Assembly (NCBI GenBank): GCA_032622095.1
Contig: CP136069.1
Span: forward strand, 105,302,278-105,366,277
Direction of reading: 5' to 3'
Source of the DNA: Siphonodentalium dalli
Lineage: Eukaryota; Mollusca; Scaphopoda; Gadilida; Siphonodentaliidae
DNA length: 64,000 nucleotides
The position numbers and the translations under genes were made by a program. The notes beneath the pieces are model-generated. The model was not told the DNA's origin, ran no database searches, and saw only the letters and a list, made by a program, of their open reading frames with translations. This document shows positions 47,621-59,639 of the stretch, in pieces. The number at the start of each line of letters is the position of its first letter. Positions within the stretch are counted from its first letter, which is position 1.

Positions 47621-49779
47621 GAAACCAGCGATATGTATATGAATGTGCTCATTTTAATGTCTACCTAAGTTTCTTCCCCTGAACGTTACGAAATATGCAG
47701 TCCACGTCAGGCGGCAGTAAATATTGATGATGCGCATGTATAAATATATTACCGTTATCTTGTGAATGTTACCTCGTAAATATGAATATTTACGAAATAA
47801 GGAGCAAGTCACAATGCACGTTATTTCGTATTGATTATGATCGATTGTCGCTTTAATTACCGATACGTATACTTGGTTTAATAATAATGATCATAACAAT
47901 TGAATTTCAAGTATGACGTTGGACCCCAACTCTGCTAATGTTCTAAGCAATCTCACAAATGTGGAAACTTTTGTCACAATTCCCGACATAGGGGCATGCA
48001 TTATCATACGCTAAACTCGACAGACAAACACAGATAGTGGCCAATTAAGCTTTATTTGAGGGTCAGCTATCTTAACGCTTTCTGAACGAAAATTTAATAT
48101 TATTTTTACGTAAGGACATTCTGATATGTTTTAGTTGATATATCTCAATATGATGTATATAGAGTGTTCAATTTTTGAACGAAATCGTTATTTCAAAGAT
48201 CATCCCATTTGAACAGCGGCTGGCAAAATATTCCATCCACCTATTACAAGAAAGATAACCCAAGAGAGTCTGTTCGTAACCAGGGCATTCCTGACTCCAA
48301 GCATACACTTTAGGAGTCAGGGAACAGCTAGTGACCTCGACCTTTCGTCAATGACCCTTGACCTATCCAACGTGGTAAACAAACTTCGCCATTTAAATTT
48401 TTATGAGCAAGTTGTTGCAATTGTTAACGAATTATAGCCCAAACTGTCAAGTTTAGTGAATAATACTATAGAGTAAGTACGGTCAACTATATATGGATAT
48501 GACTTACATATGTTAAAACACATTTTCAGCTAGAATTACTTAGATTGCACTTATCAAACATTATGGGCCAACCAATTTCGGAAGATTTCCGTGCACCCAG
48601 CAACACCGGTGGCCAAGTTCAACGGTTGAAATGTGTTTATGGCTATAAAAGGACATACATGTCCATCTCTGATTGTGACGAATGTTTGTTTACTTGAGTG
48701 GTATATGCTATTCACTCAAATTATCTGAAATTTATTTTATTTACCATTTTTGTTGCAATTTATATTATTTTACCCCCCCCCCCCCATAGCTTCATAAAGT
48801 TCATTAAATCTACCTTAATATGGATGTTCTTAAAGATTATTTTAGTAACACTATGTAGGTGAAAAAATTCTCTTTTCTGCGGTATGTGGAACGTATTTAA
48901 GAACACAAACTTACTATTTTAAATTATTTTTTAAAGATTAAATTTGTTCTGCTAATTGTTGATCACTAGCTGAACAACTGAAGACAAGTCCAGTCTCATT
49001 CAATAGATCCTAAATAATGATTACTGTAACTAATTGTGTTAACTGGTCATCATGTTAAATTGTTAATTTATTTTTAATTAATTCAATATATTTTATTTTA
49101 TTTAATTATCTATATATTAAATTATATTGACATTTTTTTATTATTTAAACACAAATATATTTGTCAGGCAAAAAAAAAAGAGTGTATGTTTACGATAACG
49201 GAGCGAAAAAATTAGGGTAGGTACAGACTTCATAAATGGCTACGGCAATCAGCATTCAATGCCAAAGCAATTTGCTGAATCAAACTAGGCCACGGCATAC
49301 TGTTGCCGTAGCGGATTGCCGAAGCCAAACAATCTGAATTAAGAGGGCTGTAGGTAGGTAGGGATTGTTTTTTTTAATTTTTTTTTGATATTTTTTATCC
49401 AGCTGCACAAATATCGAATCACCTCGACTGAAGTGACATAAAATGCCAACTTGTGTTGTTGGAAAAGTATTGCTTGAAAAAGTGGAAATATACATTATGA
49501 TTGATGAAAGATCAAACTTACCGGTACTTCATGCTTAAGTATGTTTTTTTATTATTCACATACCACATTTTCCTAAAGTTGGCTATAAACTTGGTACGAA
49601 ATTGATGTCACTAACTTTTTATAAATTACCCATGACACCACTATAATACTGTACTGTTATTGTGACGACTACGTCCCATTGTCTGGAGGTAGCCAGTACA
49701 CACAACCTAGCATGCCTGGTTTTTGGAAATAGTAGCTGTACCCCTAACATATGTGGTGATACCTCTATACATGTATATA
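47621..49779. other. AT-rich non-coding DNA
   Basis: No gene is supported. A short hairpin with an 11-bp stem (CCTGACTCC / GGAGTCAGG) is at 48289-48325, and an inverted pair around GGCTACGGCAA / TTGCCGTAGC spans 49237-49314. Confidence 0.45.
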
Positions 49780-49866
49780 TACAGTAATGCCCTAAGTACT
49801 AAATCCTGAAAAATTACCCATAACTCTGCTGTAGTTAAAGAGTCGATTACTTAGGGCATTACTGTA
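49780..49866. mobile_element. Foldback MITE family 1, copy D (short)
   Basis: TACAGTAATGCCCTAAGTAC is followed directly by TAAATCCTGAAAAATTACCC and GAGTCGATTACTTAGGGCAT, TACTGTA. The outer ends remain but most of the left arm and centre are deleted, leaving an 87-bp derivative. Confidence 0.75.
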
Positions 49867-52086
49867 CAGATACACACCCACCATGTCTGTTGATAGTGTT
49901 CCTAGCTGTACTCTCGGGCTCAAAATAAAATTGCAGGGGGGAATTCCATTGAAAGTTAATAACAGTGCAGACCCAAATAATACCACAGGAGAAACTGAGC
50001 AAAACATAAACTATAGTTAAACAATTATTTGTATAGTACATGTCATATAGGCCAAGCAATCACACATGGGAATCAACATAATATGTGTCATATGGTGTTT
50101 ATTCAATATTTAAATGTTCACATGTATGCAATATACTTGAATATATACATGCATAAAGTTATAAGCTCATCAAATTGGTATCAGAATCATATACAAATCT
50201 TGAGTTTGTGCTGATTTCAATTTGCATAGCCTCAAAATTAATAAACTTGCAGAACCAAATAACCACTATGCAGGGCAGATTTCCAAATAAAATAACAAAT
50301 ATGCATGCATGTTTATTTGGAACCCAAGAGTATGTTCTATAAGTCCCCAACAAGGCATATAGGTAAAGCAGCCAGGCATGAGATCCACTCTCATAAAATT
50401 AAAATTGCAAAATTCATGCCCATCAATCCACAACCCATCACACACTTCACGTCACTTTTCACAGGGATATGTTATTAGAAGCCATGTGTTTTGTACACTA
50501 ATAATCATCAATATATATTTATGAGCTTTAGTGGTAAAAACAGTGAAAAAAAAATTAGAAAATTTTGACTTTTTCTCAAAATATCAATAAACACTTTAGT
50601 AGTAGGGTCGGCGGGTTATTGTTAGGGTCGGTCGATGTACGAAAACAAAGCATATTTTTTTCTGGCCTCATTCAACATTATTTCTTTCATTTGCATTTCG
50701 ACCATATTTCTTTAAATTTTAATATGTTAACTTTATAATGTTTAATAATAAAGGTTGTGTTGGACATGCTGCCTCATTACATTATTAACATTGGATTACC
50801 CCATATATGTCTGCCCGAGTCTATGTCTGCCTGAGTCGTCAATGATCCAGTCATTCGGACAGACATTTGTTTACTACAGTTCCTTATGCCAAATTTCTAA
50901 TTTGTTTATGAATAGAACCTGGTGTGAAATTGTATACAATGGAGGTTACGAGCAGTTTACCTCATCAAAAATACAAACCATTAATAGAACCATGCATATA
51001 TGGCATCAGTTCTGACATTAGCTCACAGACGAGTATGATTCGCCACACCGTAGCATTTCAACCAGGCTCTGCTCAATGCTCATAATTAATATTATGACCA
51101 AATTTATATTTGTTTTGAATATTTGATAATTTGTGCAATAAAAGCAAATACGTCTCAATAGAAATATGCATTATTTCAAGACTGTGATGACAATAATCAA
51201 ACTGATCATCTGGACAATACAGACACCGTGAAATAACATGAACCGAAAGAACCAACCAAGAACATCAACATATTTAGCATAATACCTTCCAACGGCGCAC
51301 ATACAACCCAACTAATAGAGCTATAAATATGACTTGTACGTTAAATACCGAACATAATCAACACAGATATATATCTATTGGCCTAGCATATATGTAAAGC
51401 TAAGATAAAGATAAGTTTATTGACAATCAAGTCACCTTCACAGGTAGAGTAATTTAGATAAAACAGACAAACAACAAGTAAACACATAGATGTACAGAAC
51501 ATATGAGAAAGTATTGACTGAAGTTGATAAGTGAAATAAAGTGATAAAAACTTGCTTAATCTTCATGTCCAACAGTTATCAGATATAGAATAAGGCAATA
51601 ATGGCCCTACATATGTAGATTTTGTGATCCGTCAGTAACTCAGTTTATTGCCCAATATCGTGCATCTAATAATAATGATCTATCAATTCGGTCGATGTAT
51701 CTCGATATGCGGAGCGCGCAGACTCTCTTTTCTTGTGCTTTTACTCAATGAGGTTATTTTTTTTTTTTTTTTTTTTTTTTTTTATTTAAATAAAAAAAAA
51801 AAAAAAGAGGGGCGGAGCTTAATCTTAAATCAAGATGGCCGCAGCTGTTATCAGACGTCTATTGGAACAAGACGGCTGTCAATCAAGACTAGTCTGTTCG
51901 GAGCTTTAGAACATATAGAGTTGTTCCCCTTATGTTTTACTCGGAAAAATCATATGCTTAAAGGGGACCGTCGGGTTAATGACAAAGCGATATTTTTCAG
52001 ATCTTTGCACGACGATTAAGTGAAAAGTATACGACACAAATGTGATGAAGACGTATGGCGAATGAAACATTTAAATAAGAACTCAC
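49867..52086. other. Non-coding DNA with a long T/A homopolymer hairpin
   Basis: No supported gene. At about 51749-51806 a run of roughly 33 T is followed by ATTTAAATAA and about 14 A, which folds on itself. The wording AAGATAAAGATAAGTTTATT near 51399 could be an inverted LINE-tail remnant, too weak to claim. Confidence 0.45.
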
Positions 52087-52521
52087 CAGATTAGTTACGA
52101 TAGGATCCGTAACGGACCCGCGTTCCATCCAGGTATTGATACCCCCCCCCCCCCCCTGGCTAACATTGTATGCATACAATCGATAGTTGATGGTCTCGTA
52201 GCTGTGCAGCAGCCGCTGCATATGGGCGCGATTCCTGGCGTTATAGAGCCGCATGTGGTCGGCCCAGTCAAAAAAGAGTATGGGATCGAGCCCATTTACC
52301 CACACAAACGCACTCAACTTGGTGCGGTCCCAATAAGTTGGGTTGACCTCCCAAAAAAGTCGCCTCATATGGTGAGGCCAAAGGTTTGCCGGACCTATCA
52401 ACTCCTGAATTAGTGACCATTGTGTGTGGGTCTCTCGGTTTCTATTTCGTAGAAGCTGTGCCCCCACATTCATTTTAACAATATGACGAAGTGCACGAAC
52501 ATCTACAAGGTCATGTGACAT
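52087..52521 (-). CDS. Unknown protein, 5' exon ending at a splice donor
   Basis: Starting at the ATG at 52519-52521 (minus strand), 145 codons read through to AATCTG|GTGAGT, a good splice donor whose exon side ends at 52087. Translation carries on open to 51997 but looks non-coding after the donor. The protein is rich in Trp, Arg, His and Leu (ANLWPHHMRRLFWEVNPTYW, TKLSAFVWVNGLDPILFFDW), with the look of a folded domain. I do not recognise it, and no catalytic motif is evident. A run of about 16 C at 52141-52156 in the exon gives a Gly stretch and may be a frameshift-prone spot. It points away from the Merlin transposase, about 680 bp apart, so the two could share a bidirectional promoter and be two genes of one transposon, or it could be a host gene. 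Confidence 0.5.
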
Positions 52522-53201
52522 TTAAATATTGCGACACGGATGGATTCACACACAATAAAATTATTGCCAAATAGACGGGTACCTAACGTCATGGAGACCT
52601 TCGGTTCATGGGTGGAGAGGAGCGGTGAACCATAATTTTATGACGTCATTAGGGGTTGTCTGGTATATGCAGCGCGACGATTGGTCGAGTCGCCCCCCTT
52701 CGATCATAAAAATAGAATTTTGCCACAAGAGACTAGATAGAGAACTAGTCGGTCGGGTCATGCCCGAGAGCGACTTCGATTATATCTATTAACTCACGTA
52801 TTGCACGCGAATTTTGAAACAAAAAACAATATCAATCAGAAATTGAGGTCGAAATTGAATGCACTTGCATGCATATTTTTCAGTTCAACACGCCCACCTA
52901 TCACTTATCTGCCCATATATGGTAATCTTTGTGGGGAAAGCATGGAGATCTCTTCAAGATTGTGACCCCTACATCTCATATCGAAGAAGTATATGATTGT
53001 TTATTTATTAATTTAATCAATACTAGTACCCGTGAAGAAACCCTTTCAACATTTCAATGGAATATTTATGCACGGACTATACCACGAACCCCCATCGCAC
53101 GGAGAAATCATTGGCACGGGGAAAAATAACACGTGGTTCTCAAACAATTTATTCCGACTATATAATGAATACACAAAGCACCTAATGTCTCCTTCGACAA
53201 A
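52522..53201. promoter_or_regulatory. Divergent intergenic region between the unknown exon and the transposase
   Basis: It separates two divergently pointing coding regions. CATAAAAATAG near 52706 could be a TATA-like element. No terminal inverted repeat could be identified here, so the transposon border is open. Confidence 0.3.
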
Positions 53202-53450
53202 ATGCCGAGAAATATTCCACAAAAACCTGTCGGAAATTTCCGAAAAAAATTAGAAAATCCATCACGCTGCGATGTTCGCGATTTTAGCAATCCATGGAAT
53301 TTCTTTGCTCTGTTCGCTTTGCCTTTCATTAATGTGATCTGCTGGTTGCGTCGCAATGGTTTCATCCGACAACACATGAAGTGCGATAAGTGTAACGTCT
53401 ATTGCAATCTCCAAAAGAAATCTAAACTGGCGGTGCAAAAAAAATAAAAA
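53202..53450 (+). pseudogene. N-terminal part of a Merlin-type transposase (frameshifted)
   Basis: The frame starting at the ATG at 53202 contains INVICWLRRNGFIRQHMKCD and then KCNVYCNLQKKSK. This resembles the N-terminal zinc-binding region of IS1595/Merlin transposases (a WL-x-x-x-G-x-I segment followed by C-x2-C). It runs out at a stop at 53445-53447. The missing WRC-type segment and the rest lie in the +1 frame from about 53427, so one indel between about 53415 and 53427 splits the gene. A sequencing indel is possible. Confidence 0.6.
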
Positions 53451-54876
53451 CCACGAGATATCAATTCGAAAAAACAGTTTCTTTTCCAGATCACATATCA
53501 GTATACCGGACATTTTTGTCTTTATTAATGATTATCTTATCCATATGAACTTGAAACAAGCAGCTATCGTCGCCGGAATTAATTACAAGAAAACAGCAGT
53601 CGATTGGGCGTCATTCGTTAGAGAAGTATACAGTGAGTACGTATACAAAACTTTGAATGGGGGCGACTTTAAACTTAAAGGCACTATTCAAATTGATGAG
53701 AGCGTATTCGGCCGAGTTTCTAAGTATGGACGCGGGAAACGTCGTGGGAAGAAAATTTGGATTTTTGGAATGGTCGAAATCGAAACTTATACGTACATAA
53801 TATTTCCAGTTATCGACCGAACACAAAAAACTTTGTTGCCATTGATAGAGAAGTACGTAGAGCAGGGATCGACTATTATAAGCGATGGCTGGCTCCCGTA
53901 TAATAAACTCAACAATATGGGATTCAACCATTTCAATTTATTCCACCAATATGAGTTCAGCCACGAATACCGCCACAGAGTAACGGGAGAGGTCCTTACT
54001 GTAGACACCAATACCATCGAAGGCGCCTGGGCCCACATGAAGAATCATTTCCGGAAGATGGCTGGTTGCAGCAGTAAAACATTCGAAAGTCACTTATGCT
54101 CTTTAATATTTAGAAATCACCATCGAAATCAAAACATCTATTCTTCCTTTTACGACGCCATGCGAGAAATGTATACCCTTTACGACGAATATAAATATCT
54201 GTATCCAGATCCGATTTTTCAAACATGGAGTGGGTTTCCATCTGACTGCACAAAACGTATTGTCATTCCAAAATTCAAAGAAAATGTCCAACACGATACA
54301 CTTCCACTAAGTGACGCAGATCAGCCTAATAATTCGCCATCACCAATTCCAACAGCTACCATCGCAGCAAGCCCCATTTTAACGGATTCGAGCATGCCGC
54401 CATTGGAAAATTCGCCAGAACGGTTATTGCTATTCAATAACACGCCTCCCACTCCTCAAATTTTCGTAATACCTGAATTCGCTTCACAGCCCACAGCAGC
54501 ACAAAGACCATCCGAAAATCCATCTATCGCAACCATTAACTCTCCATCCTGTAATTATTTGATATCCAGCAGTTCACCATTAGCGCCCGAGCCGAATACA
54601 ACACCTCCGGAAATTAGGCGGCAACTTAGGCTGAAAGCCAAATCGCAAAAAACGAAACGCCCTAAACGGAAACATACGTGTCCGGTAACCTACATCGACA
54701 ATGAGCTATCCTCAGATGAACTCGTGCTTGTATCCACTCCTGTTTCGCCGATTGTGACCCAAACTAGAACCAGAACAGTGAGGAAAGTGACGAGACCAGG
54801 GTTCGTTTCTTGGAGTGATATCGACAGTGAAGACGATTTCGCTCCAGTTGTCAAAAAATTCCGAAAAACAAAGTAA
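53427..54876 (+). CDS. Merlin/IS1595-type DDE transposase, catalytic part, with long C-terminal extension
   Basis: This moves a DNA transposon by cut and paste. The frame is open from about 53427; the first ATG is at 53545 but is probably internal because family-like residues (WRCKK, SIRKNSFF) precede it. Counting from 53545, the catalytic triad is visible: Asp51 in QIDESVFGR, Asp114 in ISDGWLPY and Glu159 in VDTNTIEGAWAHMK. KKIWIFGMVE and the phrase EYRHRVTGEVLTVDTNTIEG are typical of the family. After about residue 230 comes a ~210-residue extension, Pro/Ser-rich, then a basic block (KSQKTKRPKRKHTC) that may be a nuclear signal, and an acidic end. This is longer than usual bacterial IS1595 transposases. 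Terminal inverted repeats were not found. Confidence 0.88.
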
Positions 54877-56349
54877 CTGAAAAAAGTTACTATCACCTTG
54901 TATATAGTGTAAATAGGTGAGTACACCATAATTACTTGTTAACTTATTTTGTATATACAACATTATTAATATTTGTGTTTTTTGTACAATTTGGCACAGT
55001 GGTATGACTTTAATTGAACGTTATCATTGTTAACCGGATAGTTGTTTCCGCTTCCTATTCCAACTTTTCATTGTAATCGAACGGCAACATCCGATTATGT
55101 CTTCGAGACGAATGGCGCCAAGTTACATCGGGTATGTTCGTTTTAGCGGGAAAGACGGGGTCCAACTACGATAGAGCCAACGAAACAAGCAGATATGACA
55201 GATGAAAAAACTATTTATTTTTAACACATAAAAATTCGGAAATTCCACACCGGAAGTGCAGGGTGGCGAATACGGACTGTGAAATAACGTACTCTAACTC
55301 TGGGAACAATTTATCCCCAATTTCATGCACAAGAATGTTTAAACATTATCATAACATATTCGACTTGTTTTTAATTTGTTTTCATGAAAAGGAATGATAA
55401 AAGGCACAATAAACATATCTAGAACGACAAATAAATCCAAATTAGCCATTTCCCCGTCATATTTCGGTCGGGCAAGCGAGGTACAAAAATGTATGAATCT
55501 GAGTACGAAAGTCGGAGTGTTCCTCTATCGTATTGCAATAATCGCCAACCTATTATAATATAAAAAAGCTATGCAGGGGGATAACTCGGAAAAAAAATTA
55601 TTGTTGCGGAAAAAGTCTCATTGTGAGACTTTAAGTGCAAATGAACAGGTCATGGTGAACCAACGATCGACCTTTATTAGACTAATCACTATAGAATAGA
55701 CCGATTGGTCATTCATCATCTGCAGGCATTGGGGATAAGTCGAGTCACTCTGAACTGTTCTATAGTGGTAATTATATTTCATCTAATACTTAAAAACAGA
55801 TAATTCTAATTTATGTTGAAAGACACGGAATAATTATTTACTGAAAATATTCAATATAAAGATAGACTGATCAGTTTTATACAGATCAACCAGTGGTTCA
55901 CTGAGACCTGATGATTGTTAAGCTTCGGTACATTCAATGCGATTATTAATAAACATGCAGGTCTTTCGAACGTCAAATATGGTTCTATATATCTCATCAT
56001 ATCATGAATAAATGTTGGATCCACATTCACTTGCTGATTTAAGAAAGTAACAACTCTTTACACAAATTGATTAATTTTGATAACCAAACAGACCAATCAT
56101 GCAGCTAGTAACATGCACGGAGGCTGCGATGTTTCAAGTTCTCGGTATACCAATAATAACTATACATATATGTCATTTAAAAAGTCAATATGGTACAATA
56201 TTCACTTAAGATTGATATACACACTATAATTGAACATTATTATGACTTAATTAATAATTTTAGACTTGTTCTCGGTTGTTCTCGGTAAATAGTATCACCC
56301 GTTCATAACCTTGATCTTGTAAGCCAGGTCATTGTATAGTGCGTTTTGT
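54877..56349. other. Non-coding DNA downstream of the transposase
   Basis: No gene is supported. An imperfect inverted pair (ATCACTATAGAATAG / CTGTTCTATAGTGG) spans about 55684-55770, and AGTCTCATTGTGAGACT is at 55615-55631. Confidence 0.45.
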
Positions 56350-56774
56350 ATGGGGCGCCGTTCTTCTATTTATTACCTATTTAGTGATATCACTAATTCA
56401 TTTTATGATATCACAAAATCGATTTTGTGATATCATAAAATGAATTAGTGATATCACAAATTCGATTTTGTGATATCACATATTCATTTTGTGATATCAC
56501 TAATTCTGACAACATGACTATTTAGTTACATCACTAATATTATTTTGTGATATCATGAAATATTTTGTGATATCACTAAATCGTGTAAATGAATTTATGA
56601 TATCACAAATTTGATTTTGTGATATCACTAAATGCTACTATTTTGTGATATCACATATTCGATTTTGTGATATCATAAAATCATTTAGTGATATAAAAAA
56701 TTCGAATTAGTGATATCACAAAATGATTTTATGATATCACTAAATAGGTAATAAATAGAAGAACGGCGCCCCAT
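56350..56774. mobile_element. Foldback element with GTGATATCAC palindrome array and ~40-bp TIRs
   Basis: The left end TGGGGCGCCGTTCTTCTATT, TATTACCTATTTAGTGATAT is matched exactly in inverse at 56733-56773. The element is flanked by TA on each side (TGTA|TGGGG and CCCCA|TAGT), consistent with a TA target duplication. The inside is an array of GTGATATCAC or close variants separated by 10-16 AT-rich bases. Confidence 0.75.
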
Positions 56775-57348
56775 AGTAATTTTGTGATATCACAAAATGA
56801 ATATGTGATATCACATATTATTACCACTTTATAGGGCGTTCTCTAGGCCATTGATAATGTTTTTCGGGGCGTTCCAAATAGCGTATTGTTACCAAAGCAG
56901 CGGGCCGCGGGCCGATAATGAGAAGCCTAGTTCAATATCGGCCCGCCGCCCGGAAACTATAGATCTCGTTTATTATCGCGAGAGTTACGTCCCTTCAACT
57001 TCCGATCTGGCGTGGTTATTTCAAGAAAATAATGGGAAGATGTATCCGATTTCCTCGACACTATAATGGTTTTATGATTGGAATTCACGCTATATGATTG
57101 AATTATTGTATCAAGCGTAAGTATGCATTGATAATTTTAGCTGTCAACCTCTCATTGGTTGTTACTCGTCTCCAATGAGCACTGGGTTTTCCCCCAGTCC
57201 TATTTTCGAGACTCCGTCAGTCCTTGTCAGCTGACAAGTCAAATGGTATCAAATTTAAATGTTCTTGAAAATATTTCTCTCTTAATCTAATTCATTATTC
57301 CACTAAATCCTCAAATGGGTCAAATGTCCAAAACTGTGGTAATAATAG
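56775..57348. other. Spacer between foldback elements
   Basis: It contains further isolated GTGATATCAC palindromes at 56784 and 56804 and a GC-rich patch at 56900-56960. A 71-codon ORF (56851-57066) has no domain. Confidence 0.4.
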
Positions 57349-57526
57349 TAATAACATGATTTCATCGGGCATTATGGTTTATTAACGGCCCTCTGGAATG
57401 ATTAACAGCCCTCGGGCCTATTAGCGTCCCTCGACTTCGTCTCGGGCCGCTAATAGGCCCTTGGGCTGTTAATCATTCCAACCGGGCCGTTAATAAACCA
57501 TAACGCCCTCAAAAATCATGTTATTG
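57349..57526. mobile_element. ~178-bp foldback MITE
   Basis: The left arm (TAATAACATGATTT, TATGGTTTATTAACGGCCC, GGAATGATTAACAGCCC, CTATTAGCG) pairs with the right arm (CGCTAATAG, GGGCTGTTAATCATTCC, GGGCCGTTAATAAACCATA, AATCATGTTATT). It forms a nearly complete hairpin with a loop near 57433. Confidence 0.8.
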
Positions 57527-57528
57527 TT

Positions 57529-57925
57529 ATATTCAAATTTGTGATATCACAAAATGATTTTGTGATATCACAAATTCGAATATGTGATATCACAAAATAG
57601 TAAGCATTTAGTGATATCAATAATTCGATTTTATGATATCACAAAATGTTACATAAATAGTAGAATGGCGCGGCAAGCTATGCCATTTCCTATTTATTGA
57701 TATCACAAAATGAATTAGTGATATCACATATTCAATTTTATGATATCACAAAATGAATATGTGATATCACAAAATAGAATTAGTGATATCACTAAATGCT
57801 ACTATTTTGTGATATCACATATTCGATTTTATGATATCATAAAATCAATTTGTGATATCAAGAATTCGAATTTGTGATATCTTAAAATATTTAGTGATAT
57901 CACAAAATAATTTGTGATATTTACG
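57529..57925. repeat. Second GTGATATCAC palindrome array
   Basis: It repeats the palindrome in the same way as 56350-56774, with a degenerate GGCGCGGCAAGC and CCTATTTATTGATATCAC junction at 57667-57705. This suggests two or more damaged copies of the same foldback family. Confidence 0.75.
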
Positions 57926-58240
57926 GATACCTGCACATGAGCTCCGAACTTTGAGGTCAGTCTTACCAAATTAAGTATATCTTATCTGGTTAATTTTGAG
58001 AATGTTGAAATTCATTCAAATAAATGAAATAAAACAAAGCTATGTATCTACTTGTGCATATACCTGAAGCAACTCTAATGAATGTTTCAGATATTTCCTG
58101 GGTATAGGCCTACCCATACTAGTATCAACGCTTTTGCGATCCTGTGAACTATGTTGATACACTTTAACAACATTCAATTGGAAAAAAAAACCTGATAGTG
58201 TGTGACATTTAAGAGCAACAATTTAATGCCTTTTGATAAT
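57926..58240. other. Non-coding spacer
   Basis: Nothing recognised. Confidence 0.4.
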
Positions 58241-58499
58241 TATACCCCCCCCCCCACAACGAGTTGTTGGGTGGGGGGGGGGTATACTGGAATCAGCTTG
58301 TTCGTCCGTCTGTCCATCCGCAGACGCAATTTTGTCCGAGCTTTTTTCCTACATTTTTTGGTCAATTTTTTCAAACTTGGCACAGATATTTAGTACCATG
58401 GGATCCTGTGAACCTGCGATTATGAGGTCTGTTTGACTTTTTTGTGTGGAGATCTCCCTTTGGGGTATGCATGGGTATACCTTTGTCCGAGCTTTTATT
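58241..58499 (+). repeat. GTCY-microsatellite element, family D fragment with C/G hairpin start
   Basis: TATACCCCCCCCC, ACAAC pairs with GTTGTTGGG, GGGGGGGTATA as a hairpin (58241-58286). Next come TCGTCCGTCTGTCCATCCG and CAGATATTTAGTACCATGGG. Parts of the same family recur at 60825-60920 (G run, then CATCCATCTG) and 61980-62060 (AGATATTTAGTACCATGGG). Confidence 0.55.
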
Positions 58500-59400
58500 A
58501 GCTCACCTGAGACAAAGTCTCCGGTGGAGCTATAGTCATCACTCCTCGTCCGTCGTCCGTCCGTCCGTCCGTCCGTCCGTCTGTCCGTCTGTCCGTCTGT
58601 CCGTCAACTTTTTAAAAAACATCTTCTCTTAAACCATCATACCGAATTGGTTCATATTTGGTGTGTATGTTCCCTAGGTGACTCTCATTCAGATTTGTTC
58701 AAATGAGGTCACTGGGTCAAATAGTTGCGAAACAAGGGCCATAACTCTATTCCTCCATAGTAATTCTTACAACAACTTCTTGTCCATAACCATTGGGCCA
58801 ATTTAGCTAATATTTGGTATGGAGAGTCCTTGGGTGACTGGTGTTTAGATTTGTTCAAATGAGGTCACCCGGTCAATTAGTTGAGAAACCAGGGCCATAA
58901 CTCATAGTGATTCTTACAATGACTTCTTCTAAAAAAATATTTGGCCGATTTAGCTTATATTTGGTACAGAGATACCTTGGGTGACTGGGGTTCAGATTTG
59001 TTTAAATGGGGTCACTGGGTCAAATAGGGGCAGAGCCAGGGACATAACTTTAAAAACAAAAAATTTAATTTTTGCATTTTTACCTTTAATTTTTGTTTAG
59101 GACACATCACAGCCTCATATTTCTTACCTAGATTTTTCTTAGCATGTGCTTCATCTGTATGGATTTTGGTATTGTTTATTTAACCCCTTCCACTCTTGTT
59201 TTGATATAGATTCATCCAAGACAGGATTACTCAAACATTTTTCATCTGATCAACACCAAATTTGGTATATGAATTTTTGACACTTATATACAGATCAAGT
59301 TAAAATATGGGTTTGATCCGATATATTTTAACAGAGTTATGGCCCTTTATAATTCACACCCCTTTGCTATGCACTATTAATTTTTAAGAGGACACTCAAG
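58499..59400 (+). repeat. GTCY-microsatellite element, family E (AGCTCACC type)
   Basis: The left end TTAGCTCACCTGAGAC, AAA, GTCTCCGGTGGAGCTAT is a hairpin, followed by ACTCCTCGTCCGTCG and a (GTCC)n/(GTCT)n run at 58556-58602. Units of roughly 150-160 bp follow, each with TTCATATTTGGT or close variant, CTTGGGTGACT, AGATTTGTTCAAATGAGGTC, ACTGGGTCAAATAG and GGGCCATAACTC. The start wording and order match the pearl-like element at 38.9 kb, although the core sequence is different. Confidence 0.7.
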
Positions 59401-59639
59401 CCTGTATTATTGAAAAAGCCAATTTATCATAGTGTGGTCACCCGATCCTCTTGCTGAATACTGCTTGCTTCAGACCAGTTTACCATCTGTCATTACAAGA
59501 CATATATATATGTAAAGGTACAGGTCATTAATTATATAAACTGGCCAGATGACATGTATTATTCTAATCTAAACATATCTGTAGCAATTTAACAACAAAC
59601 TGGTGCTTCCATTCAATGTTAGGTGATGACTGACATTCA

